A DNA stretch of 64,000 nt from Anoxybacillus sp. J5B_2022 (GCF_026847645.1 NZ_JAPSMC010000005.1:1-64000), one strand, 5' to 3'. Counted from the stretch's first letter, positions 50,425-58,494 are shown. Notes: generated from the sequence alone by a model not told the origin. Numbers and translations are program-made.

Positions 50425-51489
50425 ATGAACGAACGGTTTGTCGTGATCGATTTGGAAACAACGGGAAATGCTCCACAAAAAGGCGACCGGATTATCCAAA
50501 TTGGTATGATAGTGATCGAAAACAGACAAATTGTGGAACGATTTTCTAGTTTTGTCAATCCTGAATGTAATATTCCGCTATTTATTCAGCAGCTAACGCA
50601 AATTGATGAACAAATGGTGAAAGAGGCGCCTGTTTTTGCGGAGCTTGCGCCAGAAATCGCGGCGAAGTTAAAGCAATCGTATTTTGTCGCACATAACGTC
50701 GCCTTTGATTGGCCATTTTTGCAAGCGGAGTTGCAGTTGGCAGGCATATCGCTTCCGACGCCGCCAATGATTGACACGGTCGAATTGTCACGACTTTTAT
50801 TTCCGACGTTTGAAAGCTATAAATTAAGCGATCTCGCGCAAACGCTAAACATCGCCCATGAAAATCCGCACCAAGCAGATAGCGGTGCGGAAGTAACGGC
50901 AAAACTTTGGCTACGGTTGCTCGAAAAACTACGGTCATTGCCGCTGGCGACATTAGAACAGCTAAAGCGACTATCGCGTGATTGGAAAAGCGACATGTAT
51001 GCGATGTTAGATGCGATGATCGCTAAAAAAATGACATTACGAGAAGAAGAAGGGTACGTGTATTATCGCGGCATCGCATTAAAAAAACGGGTCGATGTAA
51101 CACCGAAAAAACAGGAAACTCCCTTTTCGTTCACGACATGGCTTGCAGAAAGATCACCGCTCCCATTTCCTCACTACGAACATCGCGACGGACAGTGGGA
51201 AATGATGAAGTTAGTTCATGAGGCGCTACAAACATCGCAGCACGCTTTAATTGAAGCAGGGACAGGAATTGGCAAATCGCTCGCATATTTAATCCCGAGC
51301 CTTTATGTTGCCCGTAAGCAACAAAAACCGGTCGTGATTAGCACATATACACTGCACTTGCAAAAACAGTTGATCGAGCGCGACGTCCCGCTCTTGCAAC
51401 AAATCGTTCCGTTTCCCTTTCGCGTGGCGCTATTAAAGGGAAGACGAAATTATTTGTCGCTTGACAAGTTCGTATCGTTTCTTCACTGA
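50425..51489 (+). pseudogene. dinG: Truncated DinG: exonuclease domain plus start of helicase
   Basis: B. subtilis DinG is about 930 residues: a DnaQ-like 3'-5' exonuclease followed by a superfamily 2 helicase. This frame stops after 354. The exonuclease domain is complete in outline (D9 and E11 in DLETTG, D95 in AHNVAFD, H149), but the last catalytic Asp of the HxAxxD motif is Gly154 (HQADSGA). The helicase keeps only Walker A (AGTGIGKS, 278-285) and about 70 more residues, losing all other motifs. No remnant of the missing 1.7 kb lies downstream. It is probably inactive. Confidence 0.8.
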
Positions 51490-51507
51490 AAAAAGACACA
51501 CCATATA

Positions 51508-51567
51508 GACAGGCGTTTTCCTTCCCTCTCGAGCAACCGCTTCGAGAGGGAAGAACATTTGCCTGTC
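51508..51567. repeat. 60-bp hairpin at the dinG deletion point
   Basis: An outer 7-bp arm (51508-51514 with 51561-51567) and an inner perfect 12-bp arm (51521-51532 with 51542-51553) enclose a 9-nt loop. No T run follows on either strand, so it is not a typical terminator. It lies 19 nt after the truncated dinG stop and may be the scar of a lost mobile element. Confidence 0.6.
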
Positions 51568-51637
51568 GCAGCTACCCAGTCGCCTCCGCTTTTCTTGTGT
51601 AGGTGGGAAAATTTTTTATGAAATTACACAACGAACC

Positions 51638-51646
51638 TGTTATAAT
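51638..51646 (+). promoter_or_regulatory. Extended -10 promoter of ypmA-ypmB-aspB
   Basis: TGTTATAAT lies about 100 nt before ypmA. The leader between has two small hairpins (51657-51663 with 51672-51678; 51699-51704 with 51714-51719) of unknown role. Confidence 0.55.
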
Positions 51647-51747
51647 AAGTGGGAAGATACAACAGAAAGTTGTTGTATGTATAGTGTGGCTACTCGCCTT
51701 TGTTCTTATTAGTAACAAAATTTGTGGCATAGAGGGGGAACTTGTGC

Positions 51748-51918
51748 GTGGAAAGCAAAATCCAAGTATTGGCGACCGTCAAAATTCAGCAGTCGCCTGA
51801 TTTATATAAAATTGTTGACTGCCTTAACCGAACGTTGAAAAAAAACGATTTAATGTTCGGCCTGGCGCTTGACGAACAAGATCCAAACAAAGCGGTTTTC
51901 ACGATTTACCGTACATAG
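51748..51918 (+). CDS. ypmA: YpmA-family small protein
   Basis: This 56-residue protein starts at GTG (VESKIQVLATVKIQQSPDLYK) and ends VFTIYRT, matching B. subtilis YpmA (DUF4264 type, function unknown) in length and both ends. GAGGGGGA precedes the start. It keeps its place between dinG and ypmB. Confidence 0.85.
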   Translation: MESKIQVLATVKIQQSPDLYKIVDCLNRTLKKNDLMFGLALDEQDPNKAVFTIYRT

Positions 51919-51931
51919 AGATGGGATCACG

Positions 51932-52408
51932 ATGAAAAGATGGGGCATTATCTTTCTCATTTTTTTATGTATCGTTAGTTGGCAGACGGTGAGCGTATAC
52001 CGCGCGGCGATGGCGCCAAAGCAGACGCTAATCGAAATGGCTAAGCAGCGAGCTGCGCAAAAAGTGGCATTTGCGAATATAGACGCCGTTGATATATATT
52101 ATGGCGAAAAAGCGTACGTCGTATTAGAAGGAACGGACAAGAAAGGCACGAAAAAAATCGTTTGGGTTCCAATAAAAGGTGGGCATATTGTCGTGAAGCG
52201 CGCCAAAAGTGGAATCACGAAACAAGAAGCGATCGCAAAGCTGACAGCGGAACGACAGCCGAAGGAAATTATCTCGGCGAAACTTGGAATGGAAAAAGGA
52301 GTACCTCTTTGGGAGCTAACATATATTGAACAAGATAATCGCTATTCATTTTATTATCTCAGCTTTGAAGATGGTACTTTTTTGAAAAGATATAGTTTCC
52401 AACAATAA
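51932..52408 (+). CDS. ypmB: YpmB-family protein (PepSY/DUF5590-like)
   Basis: The 158-residue protein has an N-terminal membrane anchor or signal (about 4-24) and an extracytoplasmic domain with two PepSY-like segments. It matches B. subtilis YpmB by length and position before aspB. Function is unknown. The ATG at 51932 starts 14 nt after the ypmA stop; the longer frame from 51869 is inside ypmA. Confidence 0.8.
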   Translation: MKRWGIIFLIFLCIVSWQTVSVYRAAMAPKQTLIEMAKQRAAQKVAFANIDAVDIYYGEKAYVVLEGTDKKGTKKIVWVPIKGGHIVVKRAKSGITKQEAIAKLTAERQPKEIISAKLGMEKGVPLWELTYIEQDNRYSFYYLSFEDGTFLKRYSFQQ

Positions 52409-52427
52409 TTCAAGGGGGAAATGGATC

Positions 52428-53612
52428 ATGAAATTAGCAAAACGAGTATCATCGCTTACACCTTCCACAACGCTTGCCATTACAGCGAAGGCGAAAGAGC
52501 TAAAAGCAGCAGGTCACGATGTGATTGGTTTAGGAGCAGGCGAGCCGGATTTCAACACCCCTCAGCATATTATCGATGCAGCTGTAAGAGCGATGAACGA
52601 AGGTCATACGAAATATACTCCGTCTGGTGGGCTAGCTAGCTTAAAGGCGGAAATTGTGAAAAAATTTCAAAACGATCAGCAGTTGCATTACGAACCGGCA
52701 GAAATTATTGTATGTGTCGGAGCGAAACACGCGCTCTATACGTTGTTCCAAGTGATTTTAGATGAAGGCGATGAAGTCATTATCCCAACGCCGTACTGGG
52801 TCAGCTATCCGGAGCAAGTGAAGCTGGCAGGCGGTGTGCCGGTTTATGTGGAAGGACGCGAAGAAAATCGTTTCAAAATTACGCCGGAGCAGCTAAAAGC
52901 GGCGATTACTGAGCGGACGAAGGCGGTCATCATCAACTCGCCAAGCAACCCGACCGGCATGATTTATACAGAAGATGAGTTGAGGGCGCTCGGTGAGATT
53001 TGTTTAGCACACGACATTCTTATTGTGTCGGATGAGATTTATGAAAAGTTAGTGTACGATGGCAACAAGCACGTATCGATCGCACAGCTTTCTCCAGAAT
53101 TAAAAGCGCAAACGGTCATCATTAACGGTGTGTCGAAATCGCATTCGATGACTGGCTGGCGTATTGGCTATGCCGCTGGTAATAAAGACATCATCCGCGC
53201 GATGACGGACCTTGCGAGCCATAGCACGTCCAACCCAACCTCGATCGCGCAATATGCGGCGATTGCGGCGTACAATGGATCGCAAGAACCAGTGGAACAA
53301 ATGCGGCAAGCATTTGAAGAGCGCTTAAACATTATTTACGAAAAATTAATTCAAATTCCGGGCTTTACGTGCGTCAAACCGCAAGGAGCGTTTTATTTGT
53401 TCCCGAACGCCCGTGAAGCAGCTTCTATGGCTGGTTACAGTAGCGTCGATGAACTCGTCGAGGCGCTTTTAGAAGAAGCGAAAGTGGCACTTGTTCCAGG
53501 TTCTGGATTCGGTGCCCCAGACAACGTACGTTTGTCATATGCGACATCGCTTGACGTATTGGAAAAAGCGGTCGAGCGGATCAAGCAGTTTATGGAACAA
53601 AAAGCGAAATAA
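52428..53612 (+). CDS. aspB: Aspartate aminotransferase
   Basis: This PLP enzyme interconverts aspartate and oxaloacetate with glutamate. The 394-residue subgroup I-gamma protein has GAGEPDFNTP, TPYWVSYPEQ, NSPSNPTG, SDEIYEKLVYD and the PLP lysine K237 in GVSKSHSMTGWRIGY. AAGGGGGAAA precedes the ATG. In B. subtilis asnS follows directly; here 4.9 kb of accessory DNA intervenes. Confidence 0.95.
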   Translation: MKLAKRVSSLTPSTTLAITAKAKELKAAGHDVIGLGAGEPDFNTPQHIIDAAVRAMNEGHTKYTPSGGLASLKAEIVKKFQNDQQLHYEPAEIIVCVGAKHALYTLFQVILDEGDEVIIPTPYWVSYPEQVKLAGGVPVYVEGREENRFKITPEQLKAAITERTKAVIINSPSNPTGMIYTEDELRALGEICLAHDILIVSDEIYEKLVYDGNKHVSIAQLSPELKAQTVIINGVSKSHSMTGWRIGYAAGNKDIIRAMTDLASHSTSNPTSIAQYAAIAAYNGSQEPVEQMRQAFEERLNIIYEKLIQIPGFTCVKPQGAFYLFPNAREAASMAGYSSVDELVEALLEEAKVALVPGSGFGAPDNVRLSYATSLDVLEKAVERIKQFMEQKAK

Positions 53613-53628
53613 TTTTCACCAAGCAGGA

Positions 53629-53660
53629 AAGAAGGAGAGGAGAAAGCGCCTCTCCTTCTC
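53629..53660. terminator. Hairpin shared by aspB and the orphan coiled-coil gene
   Basis: A perfect 10-bp stem (53631-53640 with 53649-53658) lies between convergent genes. The tails are only moderately T-rich on both strands. Confidence 0.65.
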
Positions 53661-53662
53661 TG

Positions 53663-54643
53663 TTATTTCACTGCTTTTGCTTTTTTGAACAAAGAGAACA
53701 ATCGCCATTTTTTGCTTTCGGCATACTTTTCATCGGCTCGATCAAAAACGGATTCGTTTGTTCGTACTGCATGCGACGCATAAGAGTACGGTTGTGTGTC
53801 GTCGGCTGCTTGAATCGGTACTGAATCGGCTTTTTCTTCGCCTGTTGAATTATCGTTATGCAGAAAAGCATCTAGCGCGGTAACCGTTGTGTCTTGTACA
53901 TTGCCTATAGTTAAAGTGATTTCACGGTGAAGTTCTGCTTCTGCTATTTCTTGAGGCAGCATTGACGGCTTACATTCGGTATTCTCCATATGATGTTCTA
54001 TCATTACTGGCGGTTCTTCTGTTGAAGCAATGAAAGCATGGATCGATGCATAGGAATCGTTGAACGAATATGTGTCTGCCACGTCATCTGAATCAGTTGT
54101 GTATAGAACGGCAGGAATTATTGAATTGGGTAATTTGTCATCATCCTCTCCCGGTGACTTATGTCGCAATGGAGGTCGGGCGCTTTGAAAAGGCTGATTT
54201 TCGATTTGCACATGCTTAATCTGGCTTGTTTTTTGAGGATATATATTAGACATTTGCGAAAGGGATTGATTTTTCTTTTTAGCTGGGGATACGATGATTG
54301 ATTGTTGTTTTTCATCAATGAATTCCTGTAGTTTTAGAAAGCTGTTGGCAGGTGATATTGTGTTCGCTTTTGGCGGCGAAATGGTTTCTCGCTTTTCTTC
54401 TGCCAAGAAGGGCTTTTGCTGGAACGTTAGCAGTTGAATTACCTGTGATAACATTTCTTTCATTTCGTTCATTTCTGGATTTAATAAATCTTCTTTTTTC
54501 TTTTCGGTCCGTTCGGTTAAATCGGCCATTTGATTTAATATTTTTTCAATTTCATTTGTGAAGTGAGAAGTTTTTTCAAGGAGGGATTCAATTTCAACGT
54601 GCTGATGCAAAATTTGTTTTTGCAGGACTACCATAACTCCCAA
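53663..54643 (-). CDS. Orphan coiled-coil protein with disordered middle
   Basis: I do not recognise this gene. The 326-residue frame has a heptad-rich coiled coil at about 8-75 (EIESLLEKTSHFTNEIEKIL), then a long Ser/Pro/Asp/Glu-rich, probably disordered part (about 80-305) and a basic end (KKWRLFSLFKKAKAVK). No signal peptide or enzyme motif is seen. The frame opens at TTG 54643 without a ribosome site, right where the IS4 relic begins, so the true 5' end may be lost. The DNA is more A/T-rich than the neighbouring core genes, suggesting transfer. Confidence 0.5.
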   Translation of the reverse strand: MGVMVVLQKQILHQHVEIESLLEKTSHFTNEIEKILNQMADLTERTEKKKEDLLNPEMNEMKEMLSQVIQLLTFQQKPFLAEEKRETISPPKANTISPANSFLKLQEFIDEKQQSIIVSPAKKKNQSLSQMSNIYPQKTSQIKHVQIENQPFQSARPPLRHKSPGEDDDKLPNSIIPAVLYTTDSDDVADTYSFNDSYASIHAFIASTEEPPVMIEHHMENTECKPSMLPQEIAEAELHREITLTIGNVQDTTVTALDAFLHNDNSTGEEKADSVPIQAADDTQPYSYASHAVRTNESVFDRADEKYAESKKWRLFSLFKKAKAVK

Positions 54644-55750
54644 ATTTGATGCAAAAAATGGTTTCGGATGAAGATCTCCAATCGATGATCGAAGCCGTTG
54701 GCTACCATGACACTTCGCGGACGTTTACGGTGCGTACGTTGGTTGACTTTTTTCTGTTGGCGGCACTCCACGAATGGAAAAGTTTCCGTCATGGTGCCGA
54801 TGTGGCGAAGATGTATGGATTGCCGACGTTTCATTACTCGACGGTTTCTAAGAAAGCGAAAGAAGTTCCGTACGACGTGATGAAACGCTTATTTGCTTTG
54901 GTGGTTTCGACATGCAATCGCCAAACCCGCCGTTCGCTTCGCTTTCCAAAAGCATTGCGTGTAGTAGATTCCACGACCGTCACCGTGGGGAAAAACCGCC
55001 TTACATGGGCGCCCTATCATGGGGAACGATCCGGAGTGAACATGCACGTCGCGTATTCCCCTGAGCAACAAATGCCGAGCGACATCGTAGAAACCGTAGG
55101 GTTGCGCCACGATGGACCGGTGGGAGAGCAGCTCACAGACGTGCCATCGGTTCTTGTCGAAGATCGAGCGTACTTTAAAATCGAACGCCTCGATCGGTTT
55201 GTCGAACAGAAGCAACCATTTGTGATTCGGATGAAAGACAATGTGGAGATTCATCAGAAAAAGAGCCTAAAGCGACTTCCTTCCTCCTCTTTCATTGTGG
55301 CGGATTTTACTTGTCAGCTAGGAACGAAACAATGTCGTTCCAAGAAGCGCCATCGCGTCGTGATTTTTCAGGATGCGAAGGGGCACGACATCCGTGTCGT
55401 CACAAACGTCTTGGGGGCATCGGCAGAAAAGATTGCCGAGATGTATCAAGAACGTTGGACGGTGGAAGTGTTTTTTCCGATGGGTAAAGCAATACCTAAA
55501 CGTTCCAACGTTGTTTGGCACTAACGAGCACGCGGTATACAACCAGCTCTTTGCGGCATTGATCGCTTATGTGTTATGGAGATGGCTATATCATCGAACG
55601 GAAAAACGGACAACCTCGTCTCTTTCCTTTCTTTCGTTTGTCCGTCGTTTTTTCTCTGGACAACTTCCTCTCGAATGGAAATCCGAGATGGCAGCTGTCT
55701 TATTTGAGTATGCCCGAATATATGGGAGGAGTATGCCTAATTTTGGATAA
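54637..55750 (+). pseudogene. IS4-family transposase, frameshifted
   Basis: Two frames make one DDE transposase of about 370 residues. The first (to 55524) has the catalytic Asp in RVVDSTTVTV and the second in LVEDRAYF. The third residue lies in the Y(2)R(3)E(6)K signature YQERWTVEVFF/RWVKQ, where an extra T in a six-T run (55474-55479) breaks the frame between E and K. The second frame continues to 55750 (YGRSMPNFG). The N-terminal codons before LPNLMQKM are also disrupted. I could not find the terminal inverted repeats. Confidence 0.8.
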
Positions 55751-55818
55751 TCAACAGCCGTGTAACGATACAATTGCTAATTCAACCATGGAATCTAATT
55801 TCACTTTATCACAAAAGG

Positions 55819-55870
<52 letters not shown>

Positions 55871-55882
55871 AATAAATTTATT

Positions 55883-56025
55883 GGCTCTTCACCGAAAGTT
55901 GTACTTGACTATTTCAGAACACGCCTTCTCTGTACTTATAAGGAAAAATCAGTAAATCAGATTTTTCGTACACGGCGGCTCAAGAAAATCCCCCGCTTGT
56001 CAAGTACATGTTGTGGTGATGAACC
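55883..56025 (+). mobile_element. 143-bp MITE with ISL3-like ends and 8-bp target duplication
   Basis: The left end GGCTCTTCACC...TGTACTTGAC (55883-55909) and right end (reverse complement GGTTCATCACC...TGTACTTGAC, 55999-56025) are 27-bp imperfect inverted repeats, like those of the ISL3 family. Both sides carry AATTTATT (55875-55882 and 56026-56033), an exact 8-bp duplication as ISL3 elements make. The centre has an internal GAAAAATC/GATTTTTC stem and no ORF. Confidence 0.82.
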
Positions 56026-56089
56026 AATTTATTAGATAATTTTCATTTATCTAATATTTATGGTATATTTAATATAGAGGTGATTGATT

Positions 56090-56491
56090 TTGGAAACCAA
56101 AAAATACACCCATAAAAAAGGGATTGTGTATCTCAATCGATATCATGTTGTGTTTTGTCCAAAGTACCGTAGAAAAGTATTAGTTGGAGATATTGAACGA
56201 GATGTAAAAGAAATTTTTTATGAAGTTGCCAAAGAACATGATGTAGAAATGAAAGCGATGGAGATTATGCCCGATCATGTTCATTTGTTTATTTCTTTTG
56301 ACCCACGACAACATTTGCATAAGATTATTCAAGCGTTTAAAGGCAAAAGCAGTCGAATATTAAGAGAAAAATACCCTTCATTAAAAAGCAGATTACCGTC
56401 GTTATGGACGAGAAGTTATTTTTGTTGCACAGTTGGTCATATTTCAGAAGATGCCGTAAAGCAATATATTGAAAATCAAAAAAATGTGTAA
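56090..56491 (+). CDS. tnpA: IS200/IS605 Y1 transposase TnpA
   Basis: This HUH single-strand transposase cuts and joins hairpin ends as a dimer. The 133-residue protein has the HUH motif in MPDHVHLFI and the catalytic Tyr in AVKQYIENQ near the C-terminus. The TTG start at 56090 follows AGAGGTGAT by 5 nt. An A/T-rich -10-like TGGTATATT lies about 20 nt upstream. Confidence 0.93.
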   Translation: METKKYTHKKGIVYLNRYHVVFCPKYRRKVLVGDIERDVKEIFYEVAKEHDVEMKAMEIMPDHVHLFISFDPRQHLHKIIQAFKGKSSRILREKYPSLKSRLPSLWTRSYFCCTVGHISEDAVKQYIENQKNV

Positions 56492-56507
56492 AGGGAGGTG
56501 TATCGCA

Positions 56508-57965
56508 TTGGCAAAATCAAACACAAAAAGCTATGTGTTGACACTACCATTAAAAACAGAAAGATGGCAAGAACATGTGCTTGAAAAGCGATTCGAAATC
56601 GCAAGAAAGTTATATAATGCTTGCTTGCGTGAATGCATGAAGCGATATAAAAAATTACAACACGATCGCGAATATAAACAAGGGATTCAACAACCAACAT
56701 CAAAAGAAAAAAACAAAATATTGACTGAACTGTACCGTTCGTATGGCATCGGCGAATATGCGATGCACGATTTTATCAAGCCAATGCGATCCCCTTTTAA
56801 AAAACATATCGACTCGAACACAGCGCAAAAAATCGCTACAAGAGCATGGTTGGCGTTTGAAAAACTTGTATGTGGAGATGCTAAGCAAGTGTATTTCAAA
56901 AAACATAACGAAATGGATTCGGTAGAAGGGAAATCAAACGACACAGGCATTCGTTTTAAAGATGGTCATCTTTTATGGAATGGATTATCTATTCCTGTCA
57001 TTATTCGCAAAAACGACATATATGCATCTATCGCTTTACAAGATCGAGTAAAGTATTGCCGTATCCTACGTAAGCGAATAAGAGGAAAAATAAAGTATTA
57101 CATTCAACTTGTCCTTGAAGGCATCCCGCCTAAAAAAGCCAATAAAGAAACAGGAGAAATCAAGCATCCACTTGGTCAAGGTGACGTTGGTATAGACATA
57201 GGTACACAAACAATCGCTGTTTGTTCATCGCGCGACGTAAAGCTACTTGTTCTCGCGCCAAGCGTAGAAAACATGGAAAAACAGAAACGATTGCTTCTTC
57301 GCAAACTAGACCGCCAAAGACGAGCAAATAATCCCCATAAATACAATGAAGATGGCACCATAAAAAAAGACAACAAAGAAAAATGGATGTGGAGCAAAAA
57401 CTATATAAAAACACGTAACGAGTTAGTCGAACTACAACGAAAAATGGCGGACAAAAGAAAACAAGACCACCATCGACTGGCTAACTGGATGCTTACGCTT
57501 GGCGATTGTTTCAAAGTAGAAACAATGAACTTCAAAGCACTTCAAAAAAGAGCCAAAGAAACGAAAGTGGATGTGAACGGCAAATGTAAAAAGAAAAAGC
57601 GATTTGGTAAAAGCATTGCGAATCGCGCGCCAAGTTTGTTTTTGAGTATATTAAACCAAAAGTTACAATATGAAAACAGAACGCTTCATTTTATTGATAC
57701 AATGCGTGTAAAAGCAAGTCAATACGACCATCAAAACGATGAGTATAACAAAAAAACACTTTCTCAACGATGGCATAAAATAGACGGACGCAAAGTCCAG
57801 CGTGATTTATACAGCGCATTTTTAATCATGAATGTTAGAGACAATTTAAAAGAAATAGATCGACAAAAATGTTTAGAAAGATGGAGTCATTTTATATGTT
57901 TGCACGACAAGGAAATAGAATGTTTAAAATCGGATAACCAGCTTGTCGGTAGCATGGGTGTATAA
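56508..57965 (+). CDS. tnpB: TnpB, RNA-guided nuclease (zinc-ribbon-less variant)
   Basis: TnpB proteins are omega-RNA-guided DNA nucleases related to Cas12. This 485-residue protein has the RuvC triad: D230 in VGIDIGTQT, E338 in VETMNFKAL and D433 in QRDLYSAF. Canonical TnpB has a CxxC...CxxC zinc ribbon before the last Asp; here that segment (ASQYDHQNDEYNKKTLSQRWHKIDG) has no cysteine. At 485 residues it is also longer than the usual 370-410. The TTG start follows AAAGGGAGGTG. Both features occur in an intact frame, so this looks like a subfamily trait rather than decay. Confidence 0.85.
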   Translation: MAKSNTKSYVLTLPLKTERWQEHVLEKRFEIARKLYNACLRECMKRYKKLQHDREYKQGIQQPTSKEKNKILTELYRSYGIGEYAMHDFIKPMRSPFKKHIDSNTAQKIATRAWLAFEKLVCGDAKQVYFKKHNEMDSVEGKSNDTGIRFKDGHLLWNGLSIPVIIRKNDIYASIALQDRVKYCRILRKRIRGKIKYYIQLVLEGIPPKKANKETGEIKHPLGQGDVGIDIGTQTIAVCSSRDVKLLVLAPSVENMEKQKRLLLRKLDRQRRANNPHKYNEDGTIKKDNKEKWMWSKNYIKTRNELVELQRKMADKRKQDHHRLANWMLTLGDCFKVETMNFKALQKRAKETKVDVNGKCKKKKRFGKSIANRAPSLFLSILNQKLQYENRTLHFIDTMRVKASQYDHQNDEYNKKTLSQRWHKIDGRKVQRDLYSAFLIMNVRDNLKEIDRQKCLERWSHFICLHDKEIECLKSDNQLVGSMGV

Positions 57966-58128
57966 TAAATATCGTAAAAAGCGTCTTGAATCGGGCGCAC
58001 AGGGCGCAAAGCACCCTAGCGTGTTTGCCCATGAAAGTCTTGCGGAACAAGGGTGAGTTCTGTACGCAGGTGCATGAGAAGCCCTTCTGTACGCAAGAAC
58101 CCCACGACTTTAGTCGTTGGGAGATTCA
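57966..58128 (+). ncRNA. Probable omega-RNA / right end of the IS605 element
   Basis: The region after tnpB contains two GTACGCA segments and repeated AGCCC/GGGTG blocks that can pair, and ends in the right-end stem (58101-58121). TnpB guide RNAs are known to derive from the 3' end of the element, with the guide lying just outside. The RNA 5' end may lie inside tnpB; the borders are inferred. Confidence 0.5.
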
Positions 58129-58268
58129 GTGCTAAGCGTAGCGATCGGTGGAAGAGTAAGCACTGTAGTGGTACCAGCCGTTGTTGGGATAGTGACATTA
58201 TCAGCAACTGCTCTAAATTGTGTGCTAAACAAACGAGGAAATAATCCTCCATTACATAAGCAAGCCAT
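58110..58268 (-). pseudogene. Short Cys-bearing gene cut by the IS605 element (possible spore surface protein)
   Basis: A strong AAAGGAAGG precedes an ATG at 58268 and a frame of 52 codons. About 46 are native (MACLCNGGLFPRLFSTQF, then a Thr/Val/Ile-rich beta-type stretch ending LTLPPIATLS); the rest read into the element's right end. A CATAAAAT element upstream (58297-58290) resembles a sigma-E -10. Cysteines at the N-terminus plus Thr-rich beta strands recall spore surface or appendage proteins, but this is a guess. Confidence 0.45.
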
Positions 58269-58415
58269 AATATTACCTTCCTTTCATATATTTTATGCTT
58301 TCGCACCTATTGTATTAAATGAGAATGACCGAAAAAATGTTTCGGACAAATAACTAATATAAAACCTATTTTTACATGCGCAAAATTAGGCGCTCTCCTT
58401 CGCTTTTCTTTCATC

Positions 58416-58444
58416 TTGCTTGATTTTTTGTCGAAAGGTATAAT
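58416..58444 (+). promoter_or_regulatory. Sigma-A promoter of asnS
   Basis: TTGCTT (58416-58421), a 17-nt spacer and a perfect TATAAT (58439-58444) lie 51 nt before the start. With aspB separated by the island, asnS depends on this promoter. Confidence 0.78.
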
Positions 58445-58494
58445 GTAAACTATGCATACATAGTTTTTCGAACAAGTTTTGGAGGGACTTGCAG

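Larger units (their letters stand above)
56031..58128 (+). mobile_element. IS200/IS605-family element with tnpA and tnpB
   Basis: The left end has a 9-bp hairpin (56031-56039 with 56047-56055); tnpA and tnpB follow in the same direction. The right end has the stem CCCACGAC/GTCGTTGGG (58101-58121). No inverted repeats or target duplication are expected for this single-strand-transposing family. The exact ends are estimated. Both genes are intact, so the element may be active. Confidence 0.8.

Noticed and set aside
51603-51800. 65-residue plus-strand ORF upstream of ypmA
   Set aside because: It runs through the promoter and leader and overlaps ypmA in another frame. ypmA fits its family at both ends, so this frame is chance.
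58117-58353. 78-residue plus-strand ORF after the IS605 right end
   Set aside because: It lacks a ribosome site and is antisense to the interrupted minus-strand gene, which has one.
58447-58466. 8-bp hairpin with T run before asnS as an attenuator
   Set aside because: It overlaps the expected transcription start set by the TATAAT at 58439, so the full stem would not be in the RNA.
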